Shown here: piece by piece, positions 44,547 to 52,734 of the stretch
Position numbering within the stretch: position 1 is the stretch's first letter
How the letters are laid out: every line of letters starts with the position of its first letter
From: Dyella flava
Lineage (GTDB): Bacteria; Pseudomonadota; Gammaproteobacteria; Xanthomonadales; Rhodanobacteraceae
NCBI RefSeq assembly: GCF_016904955.1
Contig: NZ_JADIKE010000019.1
Location: 1-64,000, forward strand
Length of the DNA: 64,000 bases
Direction of reading: 5' to 3'
Notes under the pieces: generated by a model
What the model saw: only the letters and a program-made list of their open reading frames with translations
The model's database searches: none
Told to the model about the DNA's origin: nothing
Position numbers and translations under genes: made by a program

Positions 44547-44855
44547 ATGAAGAAGTTGTTGATCGCTTTGTTGGCTACGGGCCTCGCTGGACAAGCGTTT
44601 GCCTCCGTACCTTCCGTATCTTCGAACGCCCCGGCCGGGGTAGCCGGTCAGACGGCGGCGCCCGCTGCCGCCGGCGCCGCCGGGGGGGCAGGCGCCGCAG
44701 CCGGTATATCGACGGGCACCCTCGCAGCCATTGGTGCAGGGGTCGTGGTTGCCGCAGGTATCGGCATCGCTGCTTCCAGCAGTAGCAAGGGCAACAACAG
44801 CCCGACCACGGGTCATTCGGGCACCAGCGGTACCAGCGGTACCTCGGGCACCTGA
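44547..44855 (+). CDS. Small secreted Ala/Gly-rich protein
   Basis: A 102-residue protein with a clear signal peptide (MKKLLIALLATGLAGQAFAS) after AAGGAG. The mature part is Ala/Gly-rich with a hydrophobic segment near residues 55-75 (TLAAIGAGVVVAAGIGIAAS), then Ser/Asn-rich, and ends with a GTS repeat (GHSGTSGTSGTSGT). Similar small proteins occur next to capsule and exopolysaccharide export genes in several bacteria, where they may help outer-membrane export, but I cannot name one. A strong terminator follows at 44878, separating it from wza. Confidence 0.7.
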   Translation: MKKLLIALLATGLAGQAFASVPSVSSNAPAGVAGQTAAPAAAGAAGGAGAAAGISTGTLAAIGAGVVVAAGIGIAASSSSKGNNSPTTGHSGTSGTSGTSGT

Positions 44856-44877
44856 AGCTTGATGCTTGGTTGAAATC

Positions 44878-44908
44878 CGTGCCGGACATGTCCGGCACGT
44901 TTTTTTTT
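44878..44908 (+). terminator. Rho-independent terminator after the small secreted gene
   Basis: CGTGCCGGA-CATG-TCCGGCACG forms a 9-bp GC stem with a 4-base loop directly followed by a run of nine T residues (44900-44908). It is the clearest intrinsic terminator in the window and could set a high dose for the small secreted protein relative to wza. Confidence 0.88.
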
Positions 44909-44951
44909 GGCTGTGGGAACGAATGCAGTTTCGGGGTGGATCCCAAAGTTG

Positions 44952-46061
44952 ATGAAAACGCTCGCTGTTGTTTCGATGTTGGCATTGGCCACGCTATTGA
45001 ATGGATGCATGTGGGCCCCAGGCCAGCACATGTCGACAAACAAGCTGATCCGCGGCAACGACGTGGATAGCCGTCTGGTACAGATTGTCCCTATCACCCC
45101 AAAACTGTTGGCGATGGATCGTGCCGAAGCGCAGACCGCAACCGTCCCTCCTGAGCTGGCCGCTTACCAGCCGCAGCCATACCGGATCGGTGCGGGCGAC
45201 ACGCTCTACATCACGGTGTGGGATCACCCCGAGCTGACCTCGCCCGCGGGCCCGCAACAGGCCACACTGGCCAACGGCCGCCTGGTGCGGTCCGACGGCA
45301 CGCTGTTCTATCCGTATGTCGGCGAACTGAAGGTTGCCGGCATGACGATCGAGCAACTGCGCGCGGCGATCACCGAGAAGCTGACCAAATACATCCAAAA
45401 CCCGCAGATCGACGTCAACGTGGTGGGCTACGCCAGCCAGTTCATCACGATCAAGGGTGCTTTCATCAAGACCGATCCCCAGCCGGTGACTGCCGTACCG
45501 TTGACATTGGAGCAGGCCATCGGCGTGGCCAGCATCAACTTGGCAGACGCCGATCTTTCCGGTCTCGTGCTGACCAGGGATGGCCAAAACTACACCATCA
45601 ACCTGGACGCGCTCGATAACGGCAGCGCCGTCATACCGCGTATTTACCTCAAGCCGGGTGATCAGGTTTACCTGCCTTACAACGACCGTCACGAAGCCTA
45701 TGTGATGGGCGAGGTCAACCGGCCACTGGCTATTCTTTTCAAGACCAGTGACCTTACCTTGACCCAGGTGCTGGGCAAAGCCGGCGGTCTGAACCAGACA
45801 TCTGCCAAGGGCAATGCCGTCTACGTCATTCGCGGCGTCAAGGACCTGCAAAAGGAACCGGCCACGGTTTACCAGCTGGACGCGCGTTCACCGGAAGCCT
45901 TTGTGCTTGCCGATCAATTCAAGATCAAGCCAGGTGACGTGGTGTTCGTCGGGCCAGCCAGCGTGACGCGCTGGAACCGTTTCATCAGCCAGATCCTGCC
46001 TTTGACCAGCGTTCTCAGCAACGCGGCGGTTTCGGATTACTACATCAATCCGACCAAGTAA
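44952..46061 (+). CDS. wza: Polysaccharide export outer-membrane lipoprotein, Wza/GumB-like
   Basis: The 369-residue protein has a lipoprotein signal with lipobox LLNGC and should form the outer-membrane channel for the polymer. The polysaccharide export domain starts YRIGAGDTLYITVWDHPELT, and the SLBB-type regions AYVMGEVNRPLAILFKTSDL and FKIKPGDVVFVGPASVTRWN follow. The C-terminus ends RFISQILPLTSVLSNAAVSD. The start at 44952 places the signal peptide correctly; the frame extends upstream into the terminator. It pairs with Wzc (minus strand) to span the envelope. Confidence 0.9.
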   Translation: MKTLAVVSMLALATLLNGCMWAPGQHMSTNKLIRGNDVDSRLVQIVPITPKLLAMDRAEAQTATVPPELAAYQPQPYRIGAGDTLYITVWDHPELTSPAGPQQATLANGRLVRSDGTLFYPYVGELKVAGMTIEQLRAAITEKLTKYIQNPQIDVNVVGYASQFITIKGAFIKTDPQPVTAVPLTLEQAIGVASINLADADLSGLVLTRDGQNYTINLDALDNGSAVIPRIYLKPGDQVYLPYNDRHEAYVMGEVNRPLAILFKTSDLTLTQVLGKAGGLNQTSAKGNAVYVIRGVKDLQKEPATVYQLDARSPEAFVLADQFKIKPGDVVFVGPASVTRWNRFISQILPLTSVLSNAAVSDYYINPTK

Positions 46062-46073
46062 GGAACGGACGCC

Positions 46074-46829
46074 TTGTCCACCAGGGGAAAACATCGCGAT
46101 GGCGCGATCGCCATCGCTGTGATTCGATGCCTTTCGGCGATCCGCCGGAACGTGCAGGCGTGTGTATTGGTGCGTCTGAGCCGTTGCCTATGGCCGCTCG
46201 CACTGGCCAGCGTAGCTGGCTGCACGACGCTTTCTTCCAGTTTCGTCGATACGATGAAACTGGTCGCCAACAGTCATTTCTCTAAAGCGCCCACGCTTGA
46301 ACAGGTCAATGCCAATCCTTACGCGCAGTTGGAAGTACAGACGGCGCAGGAAGGCCAGGTTGTGCTGGTGCTGGGCAATGTGGATGGGACGCGTGAAGTC
46401 TGGTACGGCAATCCGCATGTCGCGGTGTTCACCGAGCATGGCCGCGTCGTCCAGACCGTTGGTTTCAATCACGACCTCGATGGCTTGCATGCGCCGGCCG
46501 ACGATCCGTTTGTCCGCGGATTGCAAATGCTCGCCGTTCCGACTGATTACATCCGCACCGAGGATTGGGCCCCTGGCTACCGTTACGGTGTCATCGTCAA
46601 TGCCCGGCTGGTGCCCGCCGGTCGCACGCAGATCACCATTCTCGGCGTGCCGCATACCGTGCTGCGCGTGGACGAAGAGCTCAGTGCTCCGGCAGCTGGC
46701 TATCGCGCCACTAATCATTACTGGGTTGATCCGGGCAACGGCTTCGTGTGGAAGAGCGAACAGCATGTATCGCCCGAGCTGACCCTGACTCTGACCGTGT
46801 TGCGCCCCTATCGCGGGAGCCAGCCATGA
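46074..46829 (+). CDS. yjbF: YjbF/GfcB-family outer-membrane lipoprotein
   Basis: The 251-residue frame contains a signal and lipobox (WPLALASVAGCTT, Cys50) and a mature region of the YjbF/GfcB family: KLVANSHFS-type start, then TEHGRVVQTVGFNHDLDGLH and RATNHYWVDPGNGFVWKSEQ. These lipoproteins act in exopolysaccharide or group 4 capsule secretion. The TTG start at 46074 has AAGGA before it; a GTG at 46164 or 46170 would give a more normal signal length. It lies 12 bases after wza and overlaps the next gene start (ATGA). Confidence 0.82.
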   Translation: MSTRGKHRDGAIAIAVIRCLSAIRRNVQACVLVRLSRCLWPLALASVAGCTTLSSSFVDTMKLVANSHFSKAPTLEQVNANPYAQLEVQTAQEGQVVLVLGNVDGTREVWYGNPHVAVFTEHGRVVQTVGFNHDLDGLHAPADDPFVRGLQMLAVPTDYIRTEDWAPGYRYGVIVNARLVPAGRTQITILGVPHTVLRVDEELSAPAAGYRATNHYWVDPGNGFVWKSEQHVSPELTLTLTVLRPYRGSQP

Positions 46830-47608
46830 AGCGGCATATGGCGCTTTGCGCGATGCTCGTTGCCTTGCTGCCGGCGTCACCGGTCGCGGCGCAATTGCGA
46901 GTACGTGTCGAGGGAGCCGTAGCGAAAGCACAGACGCTTTCGCTGCCTGATCGCTCGCATCTGAGCGACGCTGCACTGGCGGCCCAAGTATTGCCACAAG
47001 CGTATTCGCTGGGAGCGGCATGGCTGCGGTTTTCCCAGCTCAAGCCACAGACCGGACTCAAGGCCGGCGTGCTGTTCGATCTGACCAGCCTCGGTTCGCA
47101 AGCCCTGCTCCATCAGCAGAATGAACTGGCCACCTTGGCCGCCGACCTGCATGACTGGATCGAGGCGATGCCGGTGACCGGCCGTACGCCGGCGATGCTC
47201 GATCCACGCGCGGTGGAAATCACGCCGGATGCGAACATGGGCATGGCCGATAGCGATCGCCTCTACTATCCCTTGCGGCCGAGCACGGTACGCATCGTCG
47301 GTGCAGTTCAACAGCGCTGCGAACTGCCGCTGCAACCCTTGCAGGATGCACGGCTTTATCTGGCTTCGTGCACGCTCAGCCCGCTGGCGGATCCGGATTG
47401 GATTTATGTCATCGAGCCTGACGGCCGCGTATTCCGGCAAGGCATTGCATTGTGGAATCGCTCGCCCGCCTTGTCGCTGGCGCCTGGTGCGATGGTCTAC
47501 GTGCCGATTCGGGAAGGCCGCGCGGCCACCGTCGATCCGCAACTCAATCACGACCTGGCTGCATTTCTGGCCACGCAGATCCTGCCAGGCCCAGGGGGAA
47601 CGCCTTGA
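46826..47608 (+). CDS. yjbG: YjbG/GfcC-like periplasmic capsule protein
   Basis: A 260-residue protein with a signal peptide (MKRHMALCAMLVALLPASPV, then AAQ). The mature part fits the GfcC/YjbG family, a periplasmic protein with two ubiquitin-like folds: ARVRVEGAVAKAQTLSL-like start, the helix ELATLAADLHDWIEAMPVTG and the closing region LSLAPGAMVYVPIREG. Its partner proteins are encoded on both sides. The ATG overlaps the yjbF stop and its own stop overlaps the yjbH start, so the three are translated together. Confidence 0.78.
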   Translation: MKRHMALCAMLVALLPASPVAAQLRVRVEGAVAKAQTLSLPDRSHLSDAALAAQVLPQAYSLGAAWLRFSQLKPQTGLKAGVLFDLTSLGSQALLHQQNELATLAADLHDWIEAMPVTGRTPAMLDPRAVEITPDANMGMADSDRLYYPLRPSTVRIVGAVQQRCELPLQPLQDARLYLASCTLSPLADPDWIYVIEPDGRVFRQGIALWNRSPALSLAPGAMVYVPIREGRAATVDPQLNHDLAAFLATQILPGPGGTP

Positions 47609-49794
47609 AACGCTCGTCCACGCATTACGGGCGGGCTCGTCACTCTTACGTCCGGCCGCGAAATAAACTGTCGCTCGCCTGCCGCGCGCTGTTTCGGCCA
47701 CATTACGCATACCTCCTGCCACTGACGGGCCTGCTCTTTGCAGGCCTGGCCCATGCAGACATTGCGCCTACCGAGAGTGACTGGGGCGGCACCGGCCTGC
47801 TGCAGACGCCTTCCGCACAAATGGCGCAGGAAGGCGAGTTGGGCATCGAAGTGACGCATGTGTCTCCGTACACCCGCTACAACTTCACGCTGCAACCGCT
47901 GCCCTGGCTGGAAGGCATCTTCCGCTATACCGATATCGACAATCGCGCTTACGGACCCGCCGTGCTCAGCGGCGATCAGACCTACAAAGACAAATCGATC
48001 GACATAAAGGTACGCGTGTGGCGCGAAAGCCATTACCTGCCCGATGTCGCGATCGGCATCCGCGACGTCGGTGGCACGGGCTTGTTTTCCAGTGAATACG
48101 TGGTCGGCAGCAAACGCTTCGGGCCGATCGAGGCAAGCCTGGGCATGGCCTGGGGATACATGGGCAGCCGGGGCGATATCGACAACCCGTTGAGCATTTT
48201 CAGCAGCCGTTTCAACACGCGCCCCTTGTGCGGCGATGCCGTGGGCGGCCAGTTTTGCAGCGATGATTACTTCCGCGGCCCTGCCGCGCTCTTTGGCGGT
48301 TTTTCTTATCAAACGCCATGGGACCCGTTGACGCTCAAGATCGAGTACGAGGGTAACAACTACCAGCACGAACCGCTGGGCGAAAAGCTCAAGCAGGACA
48401 CGCCGGTAAACGTCGGCGCCGTATTTCGCCTGAATCGCAACGTGGATTTCAGCGTTGGATTCGAACGTGGCAACACGGCCATGCTCGGAATCACCCTGCA
48501 CACCAATATTGCCCAGGCGACCCCACCGCCGAAGCTGCTCGATCCCCCGCCACCGCCCCGACCAACCACGCCGCCGCAGCAGCCGCCCGAGCAGGTGAAC
48601 TGGGCGGACGTAAGTCGCGAGTTGCAGAACAACGCCGGACTCAAGGTAAGTAAGATCGCGCGTAGCGGCAGCGAGCTGATCGTCACTGGCGAACAAACCA
48701 AGTACCTCTATATCGCCCAGGGCATTGGCCGCGCGGCACGTGTGCTGGACAACCATGTCGGTCCGGGCATTGACTGGTACACGGTGGAATCGACCAACGA
48801 AAGCCTGCCCGTCGTCGATACCAGCATCAACCGGCATATCTTCGACGACCTGCTCGATCACCAGATCGACTTGGATGATTTCCAGCGCAGTGTGGAACAG
48901 GATGCCCCGCAGCCGCGCCAGGAAGAGGTGCTTTACCAAGCTACGCCGAAAGCATTCGATGGTGGCCTTTCACTCACCTATGCCCAGAGCATGGGCGGCC
49001 CCAACGCCTTCATCCTTTACCAGATCGCGGCCAACTACGACGCCGAATACCACTTCGCGCCTGATCTATGGTGGAGCGGCACCGTCAGCGCCAACTTGGT
49101 CAACAACTACGACAAATTCACCTACACGGCGCCGAGCGACTTGCCGCGCGTGCGCACCGATATCCGGCAATACCTGACCAGCTCGGATATCACCATGCCC
49201 AATTTCCAGCTGACCACAGCGCACCAGCTAGCCGATGGCCTCTACGGCATGGCCTACGCCGGCATGCTGGAAAGCATGTTCGGCGGCGTCGGTGGCGAGA
49301 CGCTTTATCGTCCCTTCGGTGAACGATGGGCGCTGGGAGCGGACATCAACTGGGTCAAGCAGCGCGGCTTCGATCAAGGCTTTACCTTCCGCGATTACCA
49401 CATCGTCACCGGCCAGGCCACACTGTATGTCGACACCGGCGTGCAGGATGTCACTGTGGCGGTGAGTGCCGGGCGCTACCTGGCCGGCGACTGGGGCGGC
49501 ACTATCGATATCTCGCGCGAATTCCGCAACGGAGTACGCATGGGCGCCTATGCCACCCTGACCAATGTCGACGGCCGACAGTACGGTGAAGGCAGCTTCG
49601 ACAAAGGCATCTACATCTCCATCCCGTTCGATCTGATGCTGCCCGAATCCACCGTCGAACGCGCGGGATTCCTATGGGAGCCGCTCGTCCGTGACGGCGG
49701 CGCGCGTCTGCAAAAACGCTACTCGCTCTACACGCTGACCGATGACCTGGACAGCGACAACTTCGACGACAACCTGCAAAAGATCACCTATTGA
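47605..49794 (+). CDS. yjbH: YjbH-family outer-membrane beta-barrel protein
   Basis: A 729-residue protein with a signal (LLPLTGLLFAGLAHAD) and the YjbH/GfcD layout. It starts SDWGGTGLLQTPSAQMAQEG, then FRYTDIDNRAYGP, a proline-rich linker near residues 310-335 (LLDPPPPPRPTTPPQQPPEQ), and a second barrel section (YNRLYGAPF-like, FNLTTAHQLADGLYGMAYAG). It should sit in the outer membrane as an export partner. The start is a TTG at 47605 that overlaps the yjbG stop (TTGA) and has AGGGGGAA before it. The long upstream frame is only overlap. Confidence 0.85.
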   Translation: MKRSSTHYGRARHSYVRPRNKLSLACRALFRPHYAYLLPLTGLLFAGLAHADIAPTESDWGGTGLLQTPSAQMAQEGELGIEVTHVSPYTRYNFTLQPLPWLEGIFRYTDIDNRAYGPAVLSGDQTYKDKSIDIKVRVWRESHYLPDVAIGIRDVGGTGLFSSEYVVGSKRFGPIEASLGMAWGYMGSRGDIDNPLSIFSSRFNTRPLCGDAVGGQFCSDDYFRGPAALFGGFSYQTPWDPLTLKIEYEGNNYQHEPLGEKLKQDTPVNVGAVFRLNRNVDFSVGFERGNTAMLGITLHTNIAQATPPPKLLDPPPPPRPTTPPQQPPEQVNWADVSRELQNNAGLKVSKIARSGSELIVTGEQTKYLYIAQGIGRAARVLDNHVGPGIDWYTVESTNESLPVVDTSINRHIFDDLLDHQIDLDDFQRSVEQDAPQPRQEEVLYQATPKAFDGGLSLTYAQSMGGPNAFILYQIAANYDAEYHFAPDLWWSGTVSANLVNNYDKFTYTAPSDLPRVRTDIRQYLTSSDITMPNFQLTTAHQLADGLYGMAYAGMLESMFGGVGGETLYRPFGERWALGADINWVKQRGFDQGFTFRDYHIVTGQATLYVDTGVQDVTVAVSAGRYLAGDWGGTIDISREFRNGVRMGAYATLTNVDGRQYGEGSFDKGIYISIPFDLMLPESTVERAGFLWEPLVRDGGARLQKRYSLYTLTDDLDSDNFDDNLQKITY

Positions 49795-49854
49795 CGCGAC
49801 AGAAACACTGCGCTCCCTCTGCCATATATACGTGAAAATTGTCAAGTGGCTTTT

Positions 49855-49870
49855 GGTGATAGTGATCACA
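49855..49870. promoter_or_regulatory. Candidate CRP/Clp-type operator upstream of wecA
   Basis: GGTGA-TAGTGA-TCACA matches the CRP-family consensus TGTGA-N6-TCACA at nine of ten fixed positions. It lies 219 bases before the wecA-like start and 61 after the yjbH stop, close to a TTGAAC that could be a -35 box (49883-49888). In Xanthomonas the CRP-like protein Clp controls exopolysaccharide genes, so this is a plausible regulatory link. Inference. Confidence 0.55.
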
Positions 49871-50088
49871 GATTGATAGTTCTTGAACAATAAGCCGACC
49901 GTCAGGTATTGTCGGAAAAGTTCTAATTTGTGATGCACTTCAAAAAACCGAGAACGCGTTGACGATACCGCCGACGCTTTCCGACGCGCCTGAGGGGGGG
50001 CGTCTTATGTACGTGTTGAAGACTTCTCCTCTCCTTGCGTTGGTCAGCCGCCTGGCTCTGATGTCAGATCGACGCAAAGGAGATTTAG

Positions 50089-51246
50089 ATGCAGGACGCA
50101 AGTCTAGTCCTTGCTTGTGCGATCGCCGCCGTAGTGTCGTTTTCCGCTATCGGGATCTTGCGCAGGTTTGCCGAACCACTGGGCCTGGTCGACCGCCCCA
50201 ATGAACGCAAACACCATGTAGGCAATATTCCGCTGATCGGCGGCCTGGCCATTTTCCTGGGGGTCGTCATAGGCGCATGGTGGCTCGGCTATTTCAACGT
50301 GTATCCGCGTGTGCGGATCATTATGGAAACGGCCGCCGTGCTGGCCCTGATCGGCGCGCTGGATGATCGTCACGACTTGAGCGTGGAGTCACGTCTGGTG
50401 GTGCAGGTCGCAGCCATTCTGACCGTCATTGCCAGCACCGGTCTCTATATCGAAAGCCTGGGCCATCTCTTTGGGCACCAATTGCACCTGGGATTGGCAG
50501 GCATACCGTTTACCGTGTTCGCAGTGATCGGCCTGCTCAATGCCTTCAACATGATGGATGGCATTGATGGCCTTGCTGGGGGACTGTGCCTGGTGAGCGT
50601 CTGCACCATTGTGCTGTTCAGCGACTCGTTCGGGTCGCGTGGCTTCATGAACATCACGATCCTGCTGGCCGCGGCAGTACTGCCCTATCTCGCCTGGAAT
50701 CTTGGATTCTTCGGCCGCAAGATCTTCATGGGCGACGCCGGAAGCATGGTGATCGGGTATCTGCTGGCCTGGGCGTTGATCAGCGCGAGCCAACATCCCT
50801 CGCATCACCTCTCGCCCGTCGACGTGCTGTGGTGTGTCGCGCTGCCTGTGCTGGATACGATCGCGGTGATGTACCGCCGTATGCGCAATGGCAAATCGCC
50901 CTTCAAAGCCGATCGCGGGCATATCCATCACATCCTGCTATCGGCCAGCCTCAGCGCCCGCCGCACCCTGCTCTGCCTGATTGCACTCGCAGGCGCCCTC
51001 GCCTTCCTCGGTTCCGTCGTTCGACTGTTCGGAAGTGCCGCGAGCCTTTTGACGTTCTGCGGACTAATGGGCGTATACGTACTCCTGACCGCACGCATCT
51101 CGACACGGCAGGAAGCTCGCAAGGTCATTGCTCAATCGGCGTTTGTCGCGGCCAACGATGCGGACATCGGTCCATCCGGCAAGGTCATGCCACAACGCAC
51201 GCCAATGTCTTGTCCGCAGCCCGAGGCAATCGCCGAAGACTCGTGA
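50089..51246 (+). CDS. wecA: WecA-type undecaprenyl-phosphate HexNAc-1-phosphate transferase
   Basis: A 385-residue membrane protein of the MraY/WecA family, which transfers GlcNAc-1-P to undecaprenyl phosphate. It has about ten hydrophobic segments and the family motifs ALIGALDDRHDL (the DD pair), NAFNMMDGIDGLAGG, KIFMGDAGSMVIG and the HxH motif DRGHIHHILL typical of WecA. The start follows AAAGGAGATTT. Its product is the substrate of the Gnu-type epimerase at the other end of the locus. The last 45 residues after the final helix are unusual and polar. It should start every repeat unit. Confidence 0.9.
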   Translation: MQDASLVLACAIAAVVSFSAIGILRRFAEPLGLVDRPNERKHHVGNIPLIGGLAIFLGVVIGAWWLGYFNVYPRVRIIMETAAVLALIGALDDRHDLSVESRLVVQVAAILTVIASTGLYIESLGHLFGHQLHLGLAGIPFTVFAVIGLLNAFNMMDGIDGLAGGLCLVSVCTIVLFSDSFGSRGFMNITILLAAAVLPYLAWNLGFFGRKIFMGDAGSMVIGYLLAWALISASQHPSHHLSPVDVLWCVALPVLDTIAVMYRRMRNGKSPFKADRGHIHHILLSASLSARRTLLCLIALAGALAFLGSVVRLFGSAASLLTFCGLMGVYVLLTARISTRQEARKVIAQSAFVAANDADIGPSGKVMPQRTPMSCPQPEAIAEDS

Positions 51247-51492
51247 ACATCCAAGCCATATGAGTGTCGACGCCAAGGCGGAATAGCCAGTAGTCACGTC
51301 TTGTGATGCTGGGTGTCGATAAAGCGCCCGACGTACTGGCTCAAACGTGATTTCATTCGCGTCGATCGGCGCTGGCGGCATGTTGAATTTTGCCATGGGC
51401 CCCAAACCTTCCAAATGGGCGCCCAATGCGTAGCGACCAGCGCTGCCATAGAGCGTCGCCATTAGGAATGGCATCCATTCCCGGATAGCTGA

Positions 51493-52527
<1,035 letters not shown>

Positions 52528-52553
52528 TTGCACTCAGTCACACCACGTCCGTA

Positions 52554-52717
52554 CTCCCTCTCCCTTCCGGGGAGAGGGTTGGGGTGAGGGGCTGCGCTTG
52601 CCTCAACCGACATGGATGCATCGAAGTGTTTTTGTCTGAATGTTGGCGGATCTTGCCAAGCACCACGCAAGAGTGCCCCCCCCTCACCCCAACCCTCTCC
52701 CCGGAGGGGAGAGGGAG
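52554..52717. repeat. MITE-like element with near-perfect 38-bp inverted repeats
   Basis: The left arm (52554-52591) is the reverse complement of the right arm (52680-52717) at 37 of 38 bases; it reads CTCCCTCTCCCTTCCGGGGA and goes on to GTGAGGGG. The 88-base core shares CGCTTGCCTCAA, GAAGTG, CTGAATGT and CCAAGCA with the copy at 59147-59310. No protein is encoded, so it is non-autonomous. It lies exactly between the convergent aldo/keto reductase and TonB receptor genes and could end transcription from both sides. Confidence 0.82.
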
Positions 52718-52734
52718 AAAATCACGCACGCGCA

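Noticed and set aside
52554..52717. Possibility that the paired inverted repeats are a CRISPR or toxin-antitoxin element
   Set aside because: There are only two arms in inverted orientation, without regular spacers or a coding frame.
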